A stretch of DNA of 64,000 nt from HGM04593 sp045634305 (GTDB lineage Bacteria; Bacteroidota; Bacteroidia; Bacteroidales; Bacteroidaceae): contig JAZQZZ010000026.1 of NCBI GenBank assembly GCA_045634305.1, positions 3,040 to 67,039 on the forward strand. The letters are read 5' to 3'. The translations under genes and the position numbers were made by a program. Each line of letters begins with the position of its first letter. The first letter of the stretch is position 1. The notes beneath the pieces were generated by a model. The model made no database searches. It saw only the letters and a list, made by a program, of their open reading frames with translations, and was not told the origin of the DNA. Shown here in pieces: positions 35,344-43,874 of this stretch.

Positions 35344-36648
35344 CTATTCCAGAACAATAAGGAAGGTCACCTTTTCTTCACTGTTATGAGCAAGGCGCAA
35401 TGTTCCACCATGCAGGCGGATAATCTGTTTTGAAACAGCAAGGCCGATGCCCGAACCGTCGCGTTTGGTTGTAAAGAACGGGGTAAAGATGTTTTCAGCG
35501 ACGTCGGCAGGAATTGCCCCACCGCTATTGCTTACCTCAATACAGACCTTTTCATCGGGGGCAATGCGCGAGCGCACCTCAATCCATTGTACACCGCCAC
35601 GCAAGGCACAAGCCTCGGCAGCATTCTTCAACAGGTTCACAAAGACCTGCTGCAGCTGCACTCTGTCGGCATAAATCATTGTATCCACTGGAGCTACATC
35701 AATGTTCAACGACACATTACCACAATCCACAAGAGCCTTTGTATCATTCAACATTGCTGCAAGATGGAATGCCGTTTTCTTTGGTGGCGGGATACGTGTC
35801 ACCTCGCGGAACGAATCAACGAACTGCATCAGGCGGTCGCTCGTTGCATGGATGGTCTCGAGCCCCTGTTGCAGCACCTCGGGATTCTCCTTTGCGTGAA
35901 GCAGAGTGCTGCTGATAGAGGTTACCGGTGCAAGCGAGTTCATAATCTCGTGTGTGAGGATGCGCGTGAGTTTTTCCCACGCAAGCCCCTCTTGCGTGTC
36001 AAGCTCACGGTTGATATCCTCAATTGATATCACGCGCAAATTACGGCCGTCATACGTCATTGCCGAGCAGGTCAACAGCAGATTCACATTTCCTGTTTCA
36101 GTTGCAAGAGACACGCTATTCTGTTCCATTGGAAGAATTGACAGCATGGTATCGGCAAGCTGTGCCGACAGCGGACGCAGCCTCTCAATGTGGCTGAGCA
36201 TGGGAACACCAAGCAGGCTTATAGCCTTGCTGTTGTGTTTCATAACTGTGCCATTCTCAAGTACGACCATAATACCCACATTGGCACACTCCATGATGGT
36301 CTCGAAATATTTTTCCTTTTCGGCGGCCTTGAGCTTACTCTCGTCAAGCACCTCTTTGATTCGATTCAACGAATGGTTTATAACTGAATATTCCGCACGC
36401 TTGGGATTCTCGACAAAGCGATACGAGAAATCATTGTTGCGCACGGCGGTGAATATGAAGTCGAGTTTCCTGACAATTCCACGATACACGTTCACAAGCT
36501 TTACCGCAAACAGCAAAGCAACGATTGCGCACAGCGCGCACAGACGGTAATGCCCAAGCGCCGCCGACCACCCCGCCGACACAGCAGCCGTCACTAACAA
36601 AATGACGGTAAACAATGGTTTCGAAAGAGGCAGGCCACGTTTTTTCAT
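35344..36648 (-). CDS. NtrY-like sensor histidine kinase
   Basis: 434 residues. Two N-terminal membrane segments (about 9-50) with almost no periplasmic loop, a HAMP/linker (about 52-105), a PAS-like domain (about 112-215), then the kinase: H box RILTHEIMNSLAP with His233, N box VFVNLLKNAAEA (338-346) and G box GSGIGLAVSK. It phosphorylates the response regulator encoded just upstream, whose stop overlaps this start by 4 bp. With little extracytoplasmic sequence it may sense a membrane or cytoplasmic signal. It is the last gene of the efflux/regulator cluster. Confidence 0.92.
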   Translation of the reverse strand: MKKRGLPLSKPLFTVILLVTAAVSAGWSAALGHYRLCALCAIVALLFAVKLVNVYRGIVRKLDFIFTAVRNNDFSYRFVENPKRAEYSVINHSLNRIKEVLDESKLKAAEKEKYFETIMECANVGIMVVLENGTVMKHNSKAISLLGVPMLSHIERLRPLSAQLADTMLSILPMEQNSVSLATETGNVNLLLTCSAMTYDGRNLRVISIEDINRELDTQEGLAWEKLTRILTHEIMNSLAPVTSISSTLLHAKENPEVLQQGLETIHATSDRLMQFVDSFREVTRIPPPKKTAFHLAAMLNDTKALVDCGNVSLNIDVAPVDTMIYADRVQLQQVFVNLLKNAAEACALRGGVQWIEVRSRIAPDEKVCIEVSNSGGAIPADVAENIFTPFFTTKRDGSGIGLAVSKQIIRLHGGTLRLAHNSEEKVTFLIVLE

Positions 36649-37985
36649 AGTCCGTAACGCTTGATTTTGTTATAGAGAGTCTGGCGGGTGATACCCAGCT
36701 TCTGCGCAACCATAGAGAGGTTTCCGCCACATGAAGATATAGCCTCGGCAATAGCAGCACGTTCCATATCCTCGAGTGTGGCACTGGCGCTACGCGCTGC
36801 AGCGGGCGATACATACAACTGCAGATGGTGGGGTTCAATCAATGCGCCGTCGCACATTATTACAGCCTTTTCCATTATATTCTGCAGTTCGCGTATGTTA
36901 CCCTCAAAAGGATGCGCCATCAGCCTCTCGGCCGTCTCGTGCGAAATGCCCATTGGCTCCTTTCCATACTTCTCGCAATAGTGTTTGAGGAATATTTCGG
37001 CAAGCGGAACAATATCCACCTGACGTCTGCGCAACGGTGGCAGGTTTATATGCACAGTATTTATACGATAGAGAAGGTCCTGCCTGAAACTGCCGCTTTC
37101 AACCATAGAATAGAGGTCGCGGTTTGTGGCAGCCACAATGCGTATGTCAATTGTCTGCGGTGCATTGCCGCCAAGCGGTGTAACCATACGGTTCTGCAGT
37201 GCGACGAGCATCTTTGCCTGCAAATGAAGCGGCAGGTTACCAATCTCATCCATAAAGAGTGTAGAGCCGCATGCTGCTACCATCTTTCCTGCACGGTCGG
37301 CATGTGCATCGGTAAACGCACCTTTCTTGTGACCGAAGAGTTCACTCTCGAAAAGAGTCTCGGGTATGGCACCCATGTCAAGCGAAACCATCTCCTTTCC
37401 GCAACGTTTGGAGAGGCGGTGTATCTCACGCGCCAGGAGTTCCTTACCGGTACCGTTCTCGCCGGTGATGAGGACATTGGCGTCAGTGACGGCAACACGC
37501 TCAACCAAGGCGCGTATATGTTCCATTTCGGCACTGCCGCCCCAGAACATGGGCACCTCCTTGCGCACCGGCACCTCCTGTTTTTTCTTCCCTTTACCCA
37601 TGGACTGCTCAAGAGCGTTGAGCAACGTCTCCATCAGTTTGTCATTGTTCCATGGTTTTACTACAAAGTCGAACGCGCCATGCTTCATAGCCTTGACAGC
37701 AAGGTCAATGTCGCCGTAGGCAGTGAAAAGCACAACCTTCACATCGGGGAATTTTCCGCACACCTCCTTGAGCCAATAGATACCTTCGTTGCCGGTGTTT
37801 ATTCCTGCGTGGAAGTTCATATCCAGCAACAGGACGTTCGGACGCTCGGCAGCAACGGTAGAAAGCAGTGTTGTTGGCGAAGAGAGCGTCACCACCTTCG
37901 CAAAAGAACCGTCGGCAAGCAATTTAACCGCCGACAGGATGTTCCTGTTATCATCAACTATAAGTAATGTACCTCTCTTTGCCAT
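36645..37985 (-). CDS. sigma-54-dependent NtrC-family response regulator
   Basis: 446 residues. Receiver domain with phosphoacceptor Asp55 (LLLDMNF), Thr88 and Lys110. AAA+ domain with Walker A GENGTGKE (175-182), the sigma-54 contact loop as GAFTDA (222-227) in place of GAFTGA, and Walker B LFMDEIG. Fis-type HTH at the C-terminus (GNLSMVAQKLGITRQTLYNKIKRYG). The GAFTDA variant keeps the Thr that contacts sigma-54. It is the probable activator of the sigma-54-type promoter found upstream of tolC at 48983-48998. It is cotranscribed with its kinase (4-bp overlap). Confidence 0.94.
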   Translation of the reverse strand: MAKRGTLLIVDDNRNILSAVKLLADGSFAKVVTLSSPTTLLSTVAAERPNVLLLDMNFHAGINTGNEGIYWLKEVCGKFPDVKVVLFTAYGDIDLAVKAMKHGAFDFVVKPWNNDKLMETLLNALEQSMGKGKKKQEVPVRKEVPMFWGGSAEMEHIRALVERVAVTDANVLITGENGTGKELLAREIHRLSKRCGKEMVSLDMGAIPETLFESELFGHKKGAFTDAHADRAGKMVAACGSTLFMDEIGNLPLHLQAKMLVALQNRMVTPLGGNAPQTIDIRIVAATNRDLYSMVESGSFRQDLLYRINTVHINLPPLRRRQVDIVPLAEIFLKHYCEKYGKEPMGISHETAERLMAHPFEGNIRELQNIMEKAVIMCDGALIEPHHLQLYVSPAAARSASATLEDMERAAIAEAISSCGGNLSMVAQKLGITRQTLYNKIKRYGL

Positions 37986-38034
37986 AATTGTTTATTATAA
38001 TGCGAAGTTACAAAAAAATGTCTAAAATACGTAA

Positions 38035-38112
38035 TCCAATCAAGATACTTCACTACGTTCAGTATGACATTTGTCTTTTTTGTCATGCCGAGCATAGCGA
38101 AGCATCCAAATT
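38035..38112. repeat. REP-like dispersed repeat
   Basis: gatacttcactacgttcag/tatgaca and, after a 12-bp T-rich loop, gtcatgccgagcatagcgaagcatc form an imperfect inverted pair. It lies between the response regulator and the first permease and shares its core with copies at 25.6, 28.9 and 43.7 kb. It may form a hairpin in the transcript. Confidence 0.65.
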
Positions 38113-38135
38113 AATCCATTCAAGTGCGGTGTCTA

Positions 38136-40508
38136 TCAGTTCGATTTCACCACATCGGCAGGGTTTTCCGTTGCAGCCTTCAACGAACGCAAGGTCACCA
38201 ATGCCACCGTAATAACGACAACAACAGCAAACACCGCCAGCGGTAGCCACAGTGCAAGTCCAATGCGGTTCACGAACTGCTGCAGCCACCTGTCGGCTAT
38301 CAGCCACGCCACAGGCGCGGCAATCACAAAGCAGACGGCTATGATTGACAGATAACGGCGGTTGAACATCGCAACCACTCCACCCACCGTTGCGCCATAG
38401 ACTTTGCGCACGGCAATCTCACTGCGGCGGTGCTGTGTCTCGAACATCACAATACCGAACACTCCCATCAATGATATCACAACAGCAATGAGGGCGAACA
38501 TTGAAATGAGCACTGTCTGTTTCTTTGTATCGCCATAAATCTTGGCAATGGTATCATCCACAAACTCAATATCCGGTTCGTAAGCATTCGGTTCAATCTC
38601 CTTTGCAATTGAACAGATGTCACGACACACTGCCTCAACATCCACATTCTTATGCAGTCGGACATAGAAGTACTTCCTGTAAGCGGATTCGCCCTGACTA
38701 TAAAGCATTGTATTTGTCTTTGCTTTGTCCGCCCCCACAAGGTTGATGTGCGGTATCACACCTACAATCTCCTCGCCATCCCACTTGTCACCTATTCCAA
38801 GACCTGTAGCCTGCGAGGTGTAGTCGGTTATGAGATATCCCGGAGTACCCTTGACAAAACCGTTACCCATTATCACAGGAATACCAAACACATCGGGAGC
38901 ATTATGGCGCACATAATGAACCTGCATCCTTATCTCCTTTCCGTCTATGATTCTTCCATTGAATCCATCGGATGCAAATATTTCCCAGTTGGTTGATGTA
39001 ACCGCAACTATATTCGGGTTCGCGGCAAGTTTTTCCACAAAGAGTTCGTGCTTTGTGGCAAGGTCTTCGCTTTCCACCACAAGCAGGTTCTCACGGTCAA
39101 TACCAACGTCGTAGCGTATCATATATTTATACTGCATTGAGAACACCAATGCCAGAATCATAAGCACCATTGAAACAATGAACTGTACTGCAACAAGCCC
39201 TGCGCGCAACATACGGCCGGCCTTTGAGGATGCAAAACCCTTTTTCACAGCCATTGAAGCGTTGAAACGCGTGATGTAGAATGCAGGGTATGCAGCAGCA
39301 CAAACGGCCATCGCCAACGCTATGATAAGTACCAGTAGCACCGCCGCGACATTGTCACCAACAGCAAGCGAACAGGTTGCATACTCGCTAACCACACTGC
39401 CATCAATGATTGACACTGTACACAATGCCACTATAAGGGCTACAAGCACAAGACCCACAGCTTCAAAGAAGAAATTCCTGCGCAGTGTCCACTGCCCGGC
39501 TCCAAAGACCTTGCAGATGTTTACCGAGCGCATACGCACCGGCACAAGCGCCATAAAGAAGTTCACGAAATTTATGAATGCCACAACAACTATCACAAGA
39601 GCAATGGCAAGCATTGTCATTGTCACTCCCCATGAGCCGTAGGAATAGTACTCATACTCCGTGTTGAAATAGAACTCATCCATAGGCATCAACCTCACCG
39701 GCATATTGAGCATTGACTCCTTTTGCTCTTTACTGACCTCCTCACCTGTAGCTGCAGTATATTCGGCAAAAAGCGCCTCGCTGAATTCATAGTGTTTCTT
39801 GCTCCACAGAGCCACATAATCGTCAGGATTGGCATCAGGACACAGTTTCACAAAGACCGAATAGTTCCAGTTGCCATTATCCATACCAAACTCGCGGTTG
39901 TCGTTGCGGAAAGCCTCGCGACCGGCAAGGATTGTATTCTCGGGAAAGTCCTTGAACAGAGCCACCACCGTGAGCGGTGTTCCGGGCTGTACGTTGCCTT
40001 CGTCAAGATTTATTATCGAGCCAATGGTAATGCCCATGGCATCGGCTGTGCTTTGTGACAGCACCACGGCATCCTTCTGCTTGAAATCATCAATGTTTCC
40101 GGCAATGATATCAAAAGAGAATACATCAAGTATAGAGCTTGTACAACGTACGACTGTCATTTTGTTTCTCTCGTAGTTCTCACCCTCTCTCTTTATCCAC
40201 ACCGGCACATCGTCGCCAAAAGGATTCATCGATGCAATGGCCTCTACCTGGGGCAGCTCGGCAGCCGTCTCGTAACAGATAGGGTTAGGAACATTCTCCG
40301 ACCAACCTCCAAATCCTTCGTGGAATGGCGATACCATATAGACCCTCTCATTATCCTTGATGGCCTTGTTGAATGTCATTGAACTGTACACTTGCGACAT
40401 TATCATGTAGAAAGCCGCAAATGCCAGCGCAAGACCCGCAATGTTCAACAATGAAGCAACCTTGTAGCGCTTCAATGTTGTCAAAAAGTTCTTGAATGCT
40501 ATTTTCAT
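38136..40508 (-). CDS. FtsX/MacB-type ABC transporter permease
   Basis: 790 residues, built as a duplicated MacB-like unit: an N-terminal membrane helix (LLNIAGLALAFAAFYMIMSQVY), a large periplasmic domain (about 45-280), then three helices (about 285-430), a second soluble region and three C-terminal FtsX helices (about 670-790) with RRSEIAVRKVYGAT. It likely couples ATP hydrolysis by the 42949-43629 ATPase to export through the periplasm. It is homologous to the two other permeases of this cluster. Confidence 0.88.
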   Translation of the reverse strand: MKIAFKNFLTTLKRYKVASLLNIAGLALAFAAFYMIMSQVYSSMTFNKAIKDNERVYMVSPFHEGFGGWSENVPNPICYETAAELPQVEAIASMNPFGDDVPVWIKREGENYERNKMTVVRCTSSILDVFSFDIIAGNIDDFKQKDAVVLSQSTADAMGITIGSIINLDEGNVQPGTPLTVVALFKDFPENTILAGREAFRNDNREFGMDNGNWNYSVFVKLCPDANPDDYVALWSKKHYEFSEALFAEYTAATGEEVSKEQKESMLNMPVRLMPMDEFYFNTEYEYYSYGSWGVTMTMLAIALVIVVVAFINFVNFFMALVPVRMRSVNICKVFGAGQWTLRRNFFFEAVGLVLVALIVALCTVSIIDGSVVSEYATCSLAVGDNVAAVLLVLIIALAMAVCAAAYPAFYITRFNASMAVKKGFASSKAGRMLRAGLVAVQFIVSMVLMILALVFSMQYKYMIRYDVGIDRENLLVVESEDLATKHELFVEKLAANPNIVAVTSTNWEIFASDGFNGRIIDGKEIRMQVHYVRHNAPDVFGIPVIMGNGFVKGTPGYLITDYTSQATGLGIGDKWDGEEIVGVIPHINLVGADKAKTNTMLYSQGESAYRKYFYVRLHKNVDVEAVCRDICSIAKEIEPNAYEPDIEFVDDTIAKIYGDTKKQTVLISMFALIAVVISLMGVFGIVMFETQHRRSEIAVRKVYGATVGGVVAMFNRRYLSIIAVCFVIAAPVAWLIADRWLQQFVNRIGLALWLPLAVFAVVVVITVALVTLRSLKAATENPADVVKSN

Positions 40509-40523
40509 AGTTTTTTTGTTTTA

Positions 40524-42854
40524 TCAGTTGTTCTTTTTTATAGTATCGACAGGATTGGCACTTGCGGCACGCAACGATAGCAGCAGCTGCACTGAATATA
40601 CCACAGCCAGAACAAGCAATGCACCGACAATGTATATCCACAGCGGAACATCGCAACGCATCTGTGCAAGCGTCGATAACCATTTGTCATTCCACCACAC
40701 TGCCAACGCAATACCACAAACCGTTGCCGGCAACACAATCCATAACAGACGCACACCAAGAACAGCAAGCACATCACCTACCTTTGCTCCGCACACCCTA
40801 CGCACTGCAATCTCCTTGCTACGGCGCACCCTCTCGCCCTGTATGTAGCCAATGAGACCAATCAGAGCAATGAGCAGTACAACTACAGCTACAACCACCA
40901 TTCCGTTTCGCATTGCCCTGACATCGGCAAAAGTGTGTTCAACCCAATCGCGATAATATACCAGTTTGTGTTTAAAATACCCGTCATTGACAGATGAGAC
41001 TGCCTCTTCGAGCGCCGTTACATTCCCTGCATTCACCTCGTCAAGCAGAATGTTATACAGCACCACAGCATTGTACTCGGGAGCCATATCGCTGACATAA
41101 GGCACGGTATGCATCACAATGGGCTCGACGACACCGGTACTCAACATGCGGAAATCGGCCACTACACCCACAATTTCAAAGCTTTGCCCCGAACCGTCGT
41201 ATATAATCTTGCCAATAGGTGAATCCTCCCACCCACGCATCTCTACATACCTCTCGTTCACAATAGCCTTGTCAGCGCCATCAGTAGCAAAGAAATTGCG
41301 ACCTTGTAGAATATTCATTTGCATCGAGGGGATATAGTTATGGTCAATTATATCCCATCGGCAACTGAAGAGCAGGTTTCCCTGTTCATCCACGCAAGGC
41401 ATCCCCGAATAGCCTTCGAGCGGAGACTGCGCAGACATCCCAGCATTCTCCACAAAAGGCAAAGAGCGCAACTTGTCGGCAATGACACCGGCATCCCCTA
41501 TTTTTGTAGAGAGCTGCGCAGCCATGAGTCTGTCGAACTTATAGCCATAATCGGCATTCACAACATGGGATGCCTGCCTTGCGGTAACAAACAGGAATAT
41601 AACCACGGCAACCGTTGCTGCAACCTGCACAAAGAGCAGTGCCTTTTTCCACAAAGAACGGTTGTCGCCACCACGACGGAAAGCATAGTCTATGCTCACA
41701 AGCGAGAACAACACTGCCGGTATTATGCCGGCTACGGCAAAACCTGCCAGACAAACAAGCGTGGGTATCCACATACGACGGGGAGCAAAAAGGTCCGCCA
41801 CTTCGTAACCCAAGAGTTCAAATATCTCACCACGCAGACAAAATATTGCAACAGCTGCAACAACCACCGATGCTGCAAGCAACAGCATTGTCTCCACCAA
41901 CAGCATGCCGAAGACTCCGCTGCGCGATGCACCGTTGCACTTCATTGTAGCAATGGTACGACTGCGATTTGCAAGAGCAGAGATTGTGAGCAGCACGTAA
42001 TTGAGACAAGCCACAACAAGGGCTATGAAAGCAATTGTGGCATAGAGAGCCTGCATCTGCCTCACATCACTGCCGACATATATGGTCGATGCCAAAGGTG
42101 CAAAATAGAATGTCTCCTGCCACTCCTTGCAATGCTCGGCAATGCCATGTTTCTCCAAAAAAGCCGGCATGGCTGCCTCAACCTCGGCAATGTCGGCACC
42201 GGGGCGCAACTTTATGAATGTAGAGTAGCTGTCCTGCCCGGTCCATACTTCGTCATCGCTGTCGTACGGGAGATATTCAAGAATATCGAAATCACCTATC
42301 GATTGGTTTGCAGGGGGTGTAGTGAATACACCGGCAACAACCATAAGCCCCAGTTTCTTGCCCAATGGGTCCTCATCACCGAACATTTTTCTTGCAAGCC
42401 GCTCCGAAATCATCACCTCATCGGCTGCAGCACCCTCGCTACTGAGAATGCGGTGGGCATCGCCACCGATTACCCCAAAATCGAGGACATCGAAAAAAGT
42501 GCTGTTTGTCTCCAATGCTTTTGCCGTCATCAAGTTATCGGTGGTACCGAATATTTTTTCCACCTCAATGAAATGCACTGCAGCCTCAACCTGTGGCATG
42601 TCGGCGACAAGATTCGGTGCCAGCGGTCTTACCTGCTTGTCGGAAATGCCGAACTGCGGCGACTTTATCCACACCTGATATACGCGCTCCTTATCGGGGA
42701 AAAAACTGTTGAACGACATATTGAACCCCACGTAAGAGAATACGAGAAGCGCAACGGCCATACCCAAAGACAAGGAGAGCAACCTTGCCAATGAATTGCC
42801 ACGGTTTTTAAGCAGATAGCGGAATGAATAGTTGAATAATTGCATATAATCCAA
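40524..42854 (-). CDS. FtsX/MacB-type ABC transporter permease
   Basis: 776 residues, same two-unit layout as its neighbours: opening LLKNRGNSLARLLSLSLGMAVALLVFSYVGF, a periplasmic domain (about 45-265), a middle membrane block with RSRTIATMKCNGASRSG, and a C-terminal block with RRSKEIAVRRVCGAKVGDVLAVLG. It follows the ATPase gene by 94 bp and precedes the next permease by 15 bp. The substrate cannot be told from sequence. Confidence 0.88.
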   Translation of the reverse strand: MDYMQLFNYSFRYLLKNRGNSLARLLSLSLGMAVALLVFSYVGFNMSFNSFFPDKERVYQVWIKSPQFGISDKQVRPLAPNLVADMPQVEAAVHFIEVEKIFGTTDNLMTAKALETNSTFFDVLDFGVIGGDAHRILSSEGAAADEVMISERLARKMFGDEDPLGKKLGLMVVAGVFTTPPANQSIGDFDILEYLPYDSDDEVWTGQDSYSTFIKLRPGADIAEVEAAMPAFLEKHGIAEHCKEWQETFYFAPLASTIYVGSDVRQMQALYATIAFIALVVACLNYVLLTISALANRSRTIATMKCNGASRSGVFGMLLVETMLLLAASVVVAAVAIFCLRGEIFELLGYEVADLFAPRRMWIPTLVCLAGFAVAGIIPAVLFSLVSIDYAFRRGGDNRSLWKKALLFVQVAATVAVVIFLFVTARQASHVVNADYGYKFDRLMAAQLSTKIGDAGVIADKLRSLPFVENAGMSAQSPLEGYSGMPCVDEQGNLLFSCRWDIIDHNYIPSMQMNILQGRNFFATDGADKAIVNERYVEMRGWEDSPIGKIIYDGSGQSFEIVGVVADFRMLSTGVVEPIVMHTVPYVSDMAPEYNAVVLYNILLDEVNAGNVTALEEAVSSVNDGYFKHKLVYYRDWVEHTFADVRAMRNGMVVVAVVVLLIALIGLIGYIQGERVRRSKEIAVRRVCGAKVGDVLAVLGVRLLWIVLPATVCGIALAVWWNDKWLSTLAQMRCDVPLWIYIVGALLVLAVVYSVQLLLSLRAASANPVDTIKKNN

Positions 42855-42948
42855 TTAGAATATTTTTGACAAGGCAAATGCTGTGATGCCTGCAAGAGTG
42901 CTGAAGAGCAAGCACACTGCGCATTTGCCCTGTCCGTTGTGTTATCCA

Positions 42949-43629
42949 TTACAATTTGTTGGCCACATCGGTCACAATCTGACCGTCGAAGAGACAGATG
43001 GTGCGCGATGCGAACTGCGCATCGTGCTGCGAGTGGGTTACCATGATTATTGTGGTACCCTCACGATTGAGTTCCTGCAACAACGCCATAACTTCCTGAC
43101 CGTTCTTTGAGTCGAGGTTACCGGTAGGCTCGTCGGCAAGCACCAGTTTTGGGTTAGAGACCACCGCACGTGCTATTGCAACGCGCTGCTGCTGACCACC
43201 CGACAGCTGCTGCGGGAAGTGACCTGCGCGGTGCGAGATGTTCATGCGGTCGAGCATCTCATTCACGCGTCTCTTGCGCTCGGATGCCTTCACGCCCATG
43301 TATACAAGCGGCAGTTCAACATTCTCGAACACTGTCATCTCGTCAATCAGGTTGAACGACTGGAACACAAAACCGAGATTGCCTTTACGGAACTGTGTAC
43401 GCTCCTTCTCGCGCAAGCCACCTACCTCGCTGCCAAGCAGGTGGTAGCTACCGTCTGTGGGGTTATCGAGCAGGCCAAGGATGTTGAGCAACGTTGATTT
43501 TCCGCAACCCGATGGACCCATCACGGCTACGAATTCACCTTCCTTTACTTCGAATGATACACCGTTAAGAGCAATTGTCTCTACCTCCTCTGTGAAGAAA
43601 CTCTTCTTCAAATTTTCTACTTTAAGCAT
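42949..43629 (-). CDS. ABC transporter ATPase, MacB/LolD type
   Basis: 226 residues. Walker A GPSGCGKSTLLN (about 39-50), Q loop with FQSFNLIDEMTV, signature QLSGGQQQRVAIARA, Walker B LVLADEPTGNLDS and the H-loop VTHSQHDAQFA. It powers the FtsX-type permeases encoded on both sides (three in all), so one ATPase seems to serve several permeases. About 245 bp, including a dispersed repeat, separate it from the upstream permease gene. Confidence 0.95.
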   Translation of the reverse strand: MLKVENLKKSFFTEEVETIALNGVSFEVKEGEFVAVMGPSGCGKSTLLNILGLLDNPTDGSYHLLGSEVGGLREKERTQFRKGNLGFVFQSFNLIDEMTVFENVELPLVYMGVKASERKRRVNEMLDRMNISHRAGHFPQQLSGGQQQRVAIARAVVSNPKLVLADEPTGNLDSKNGQEVMALLQELNREGTTIIMVTHSQHDAQFASRTICLFDGQIVTDVANKL

Positions 43630-43689
43630 AATTGTATTGTTTTAATTGATTGATATTTTTGTTTATTGTTTGGTAATAATATATCCCCA

Positions 43690-43826
43690 CTGTACCATGT
43701 CATACTGAGCGTAGCGAAGTATCTATTCCTTCGTGCAATTATAAGATTCTTCACATTCTGTTATTCGCTTTGCTCATCGAAAACATCTTTAACTTTTACA
43801 TTAAGGAATGGTCAGAATGACAAATT
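43690..43826. repeat. REP-like dispersed repeat upstream of the ABC ATPase
   Basis: gtcatactgagcgtagcgaag/tatc begins a block that ends ggtcagaatgaca. It is a longer variant (about 135 bp) of the element at 25.6, 28.9 and 38.0 kb. No gene lies in the 43630-43874 gap. Confidence 0.6.
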
Positions 43827-43874
43827 CGCTTATACAAAATTGATTTTAGCCCGACTGCCATATCATTGATCATC

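Noticed and set aside
40446..40460. agcaaccttgtagcg resembling the phage-regulon box
   Set aside because: It is within the coding region of an ABC permease and lacks the first half of the box and the -7 element.
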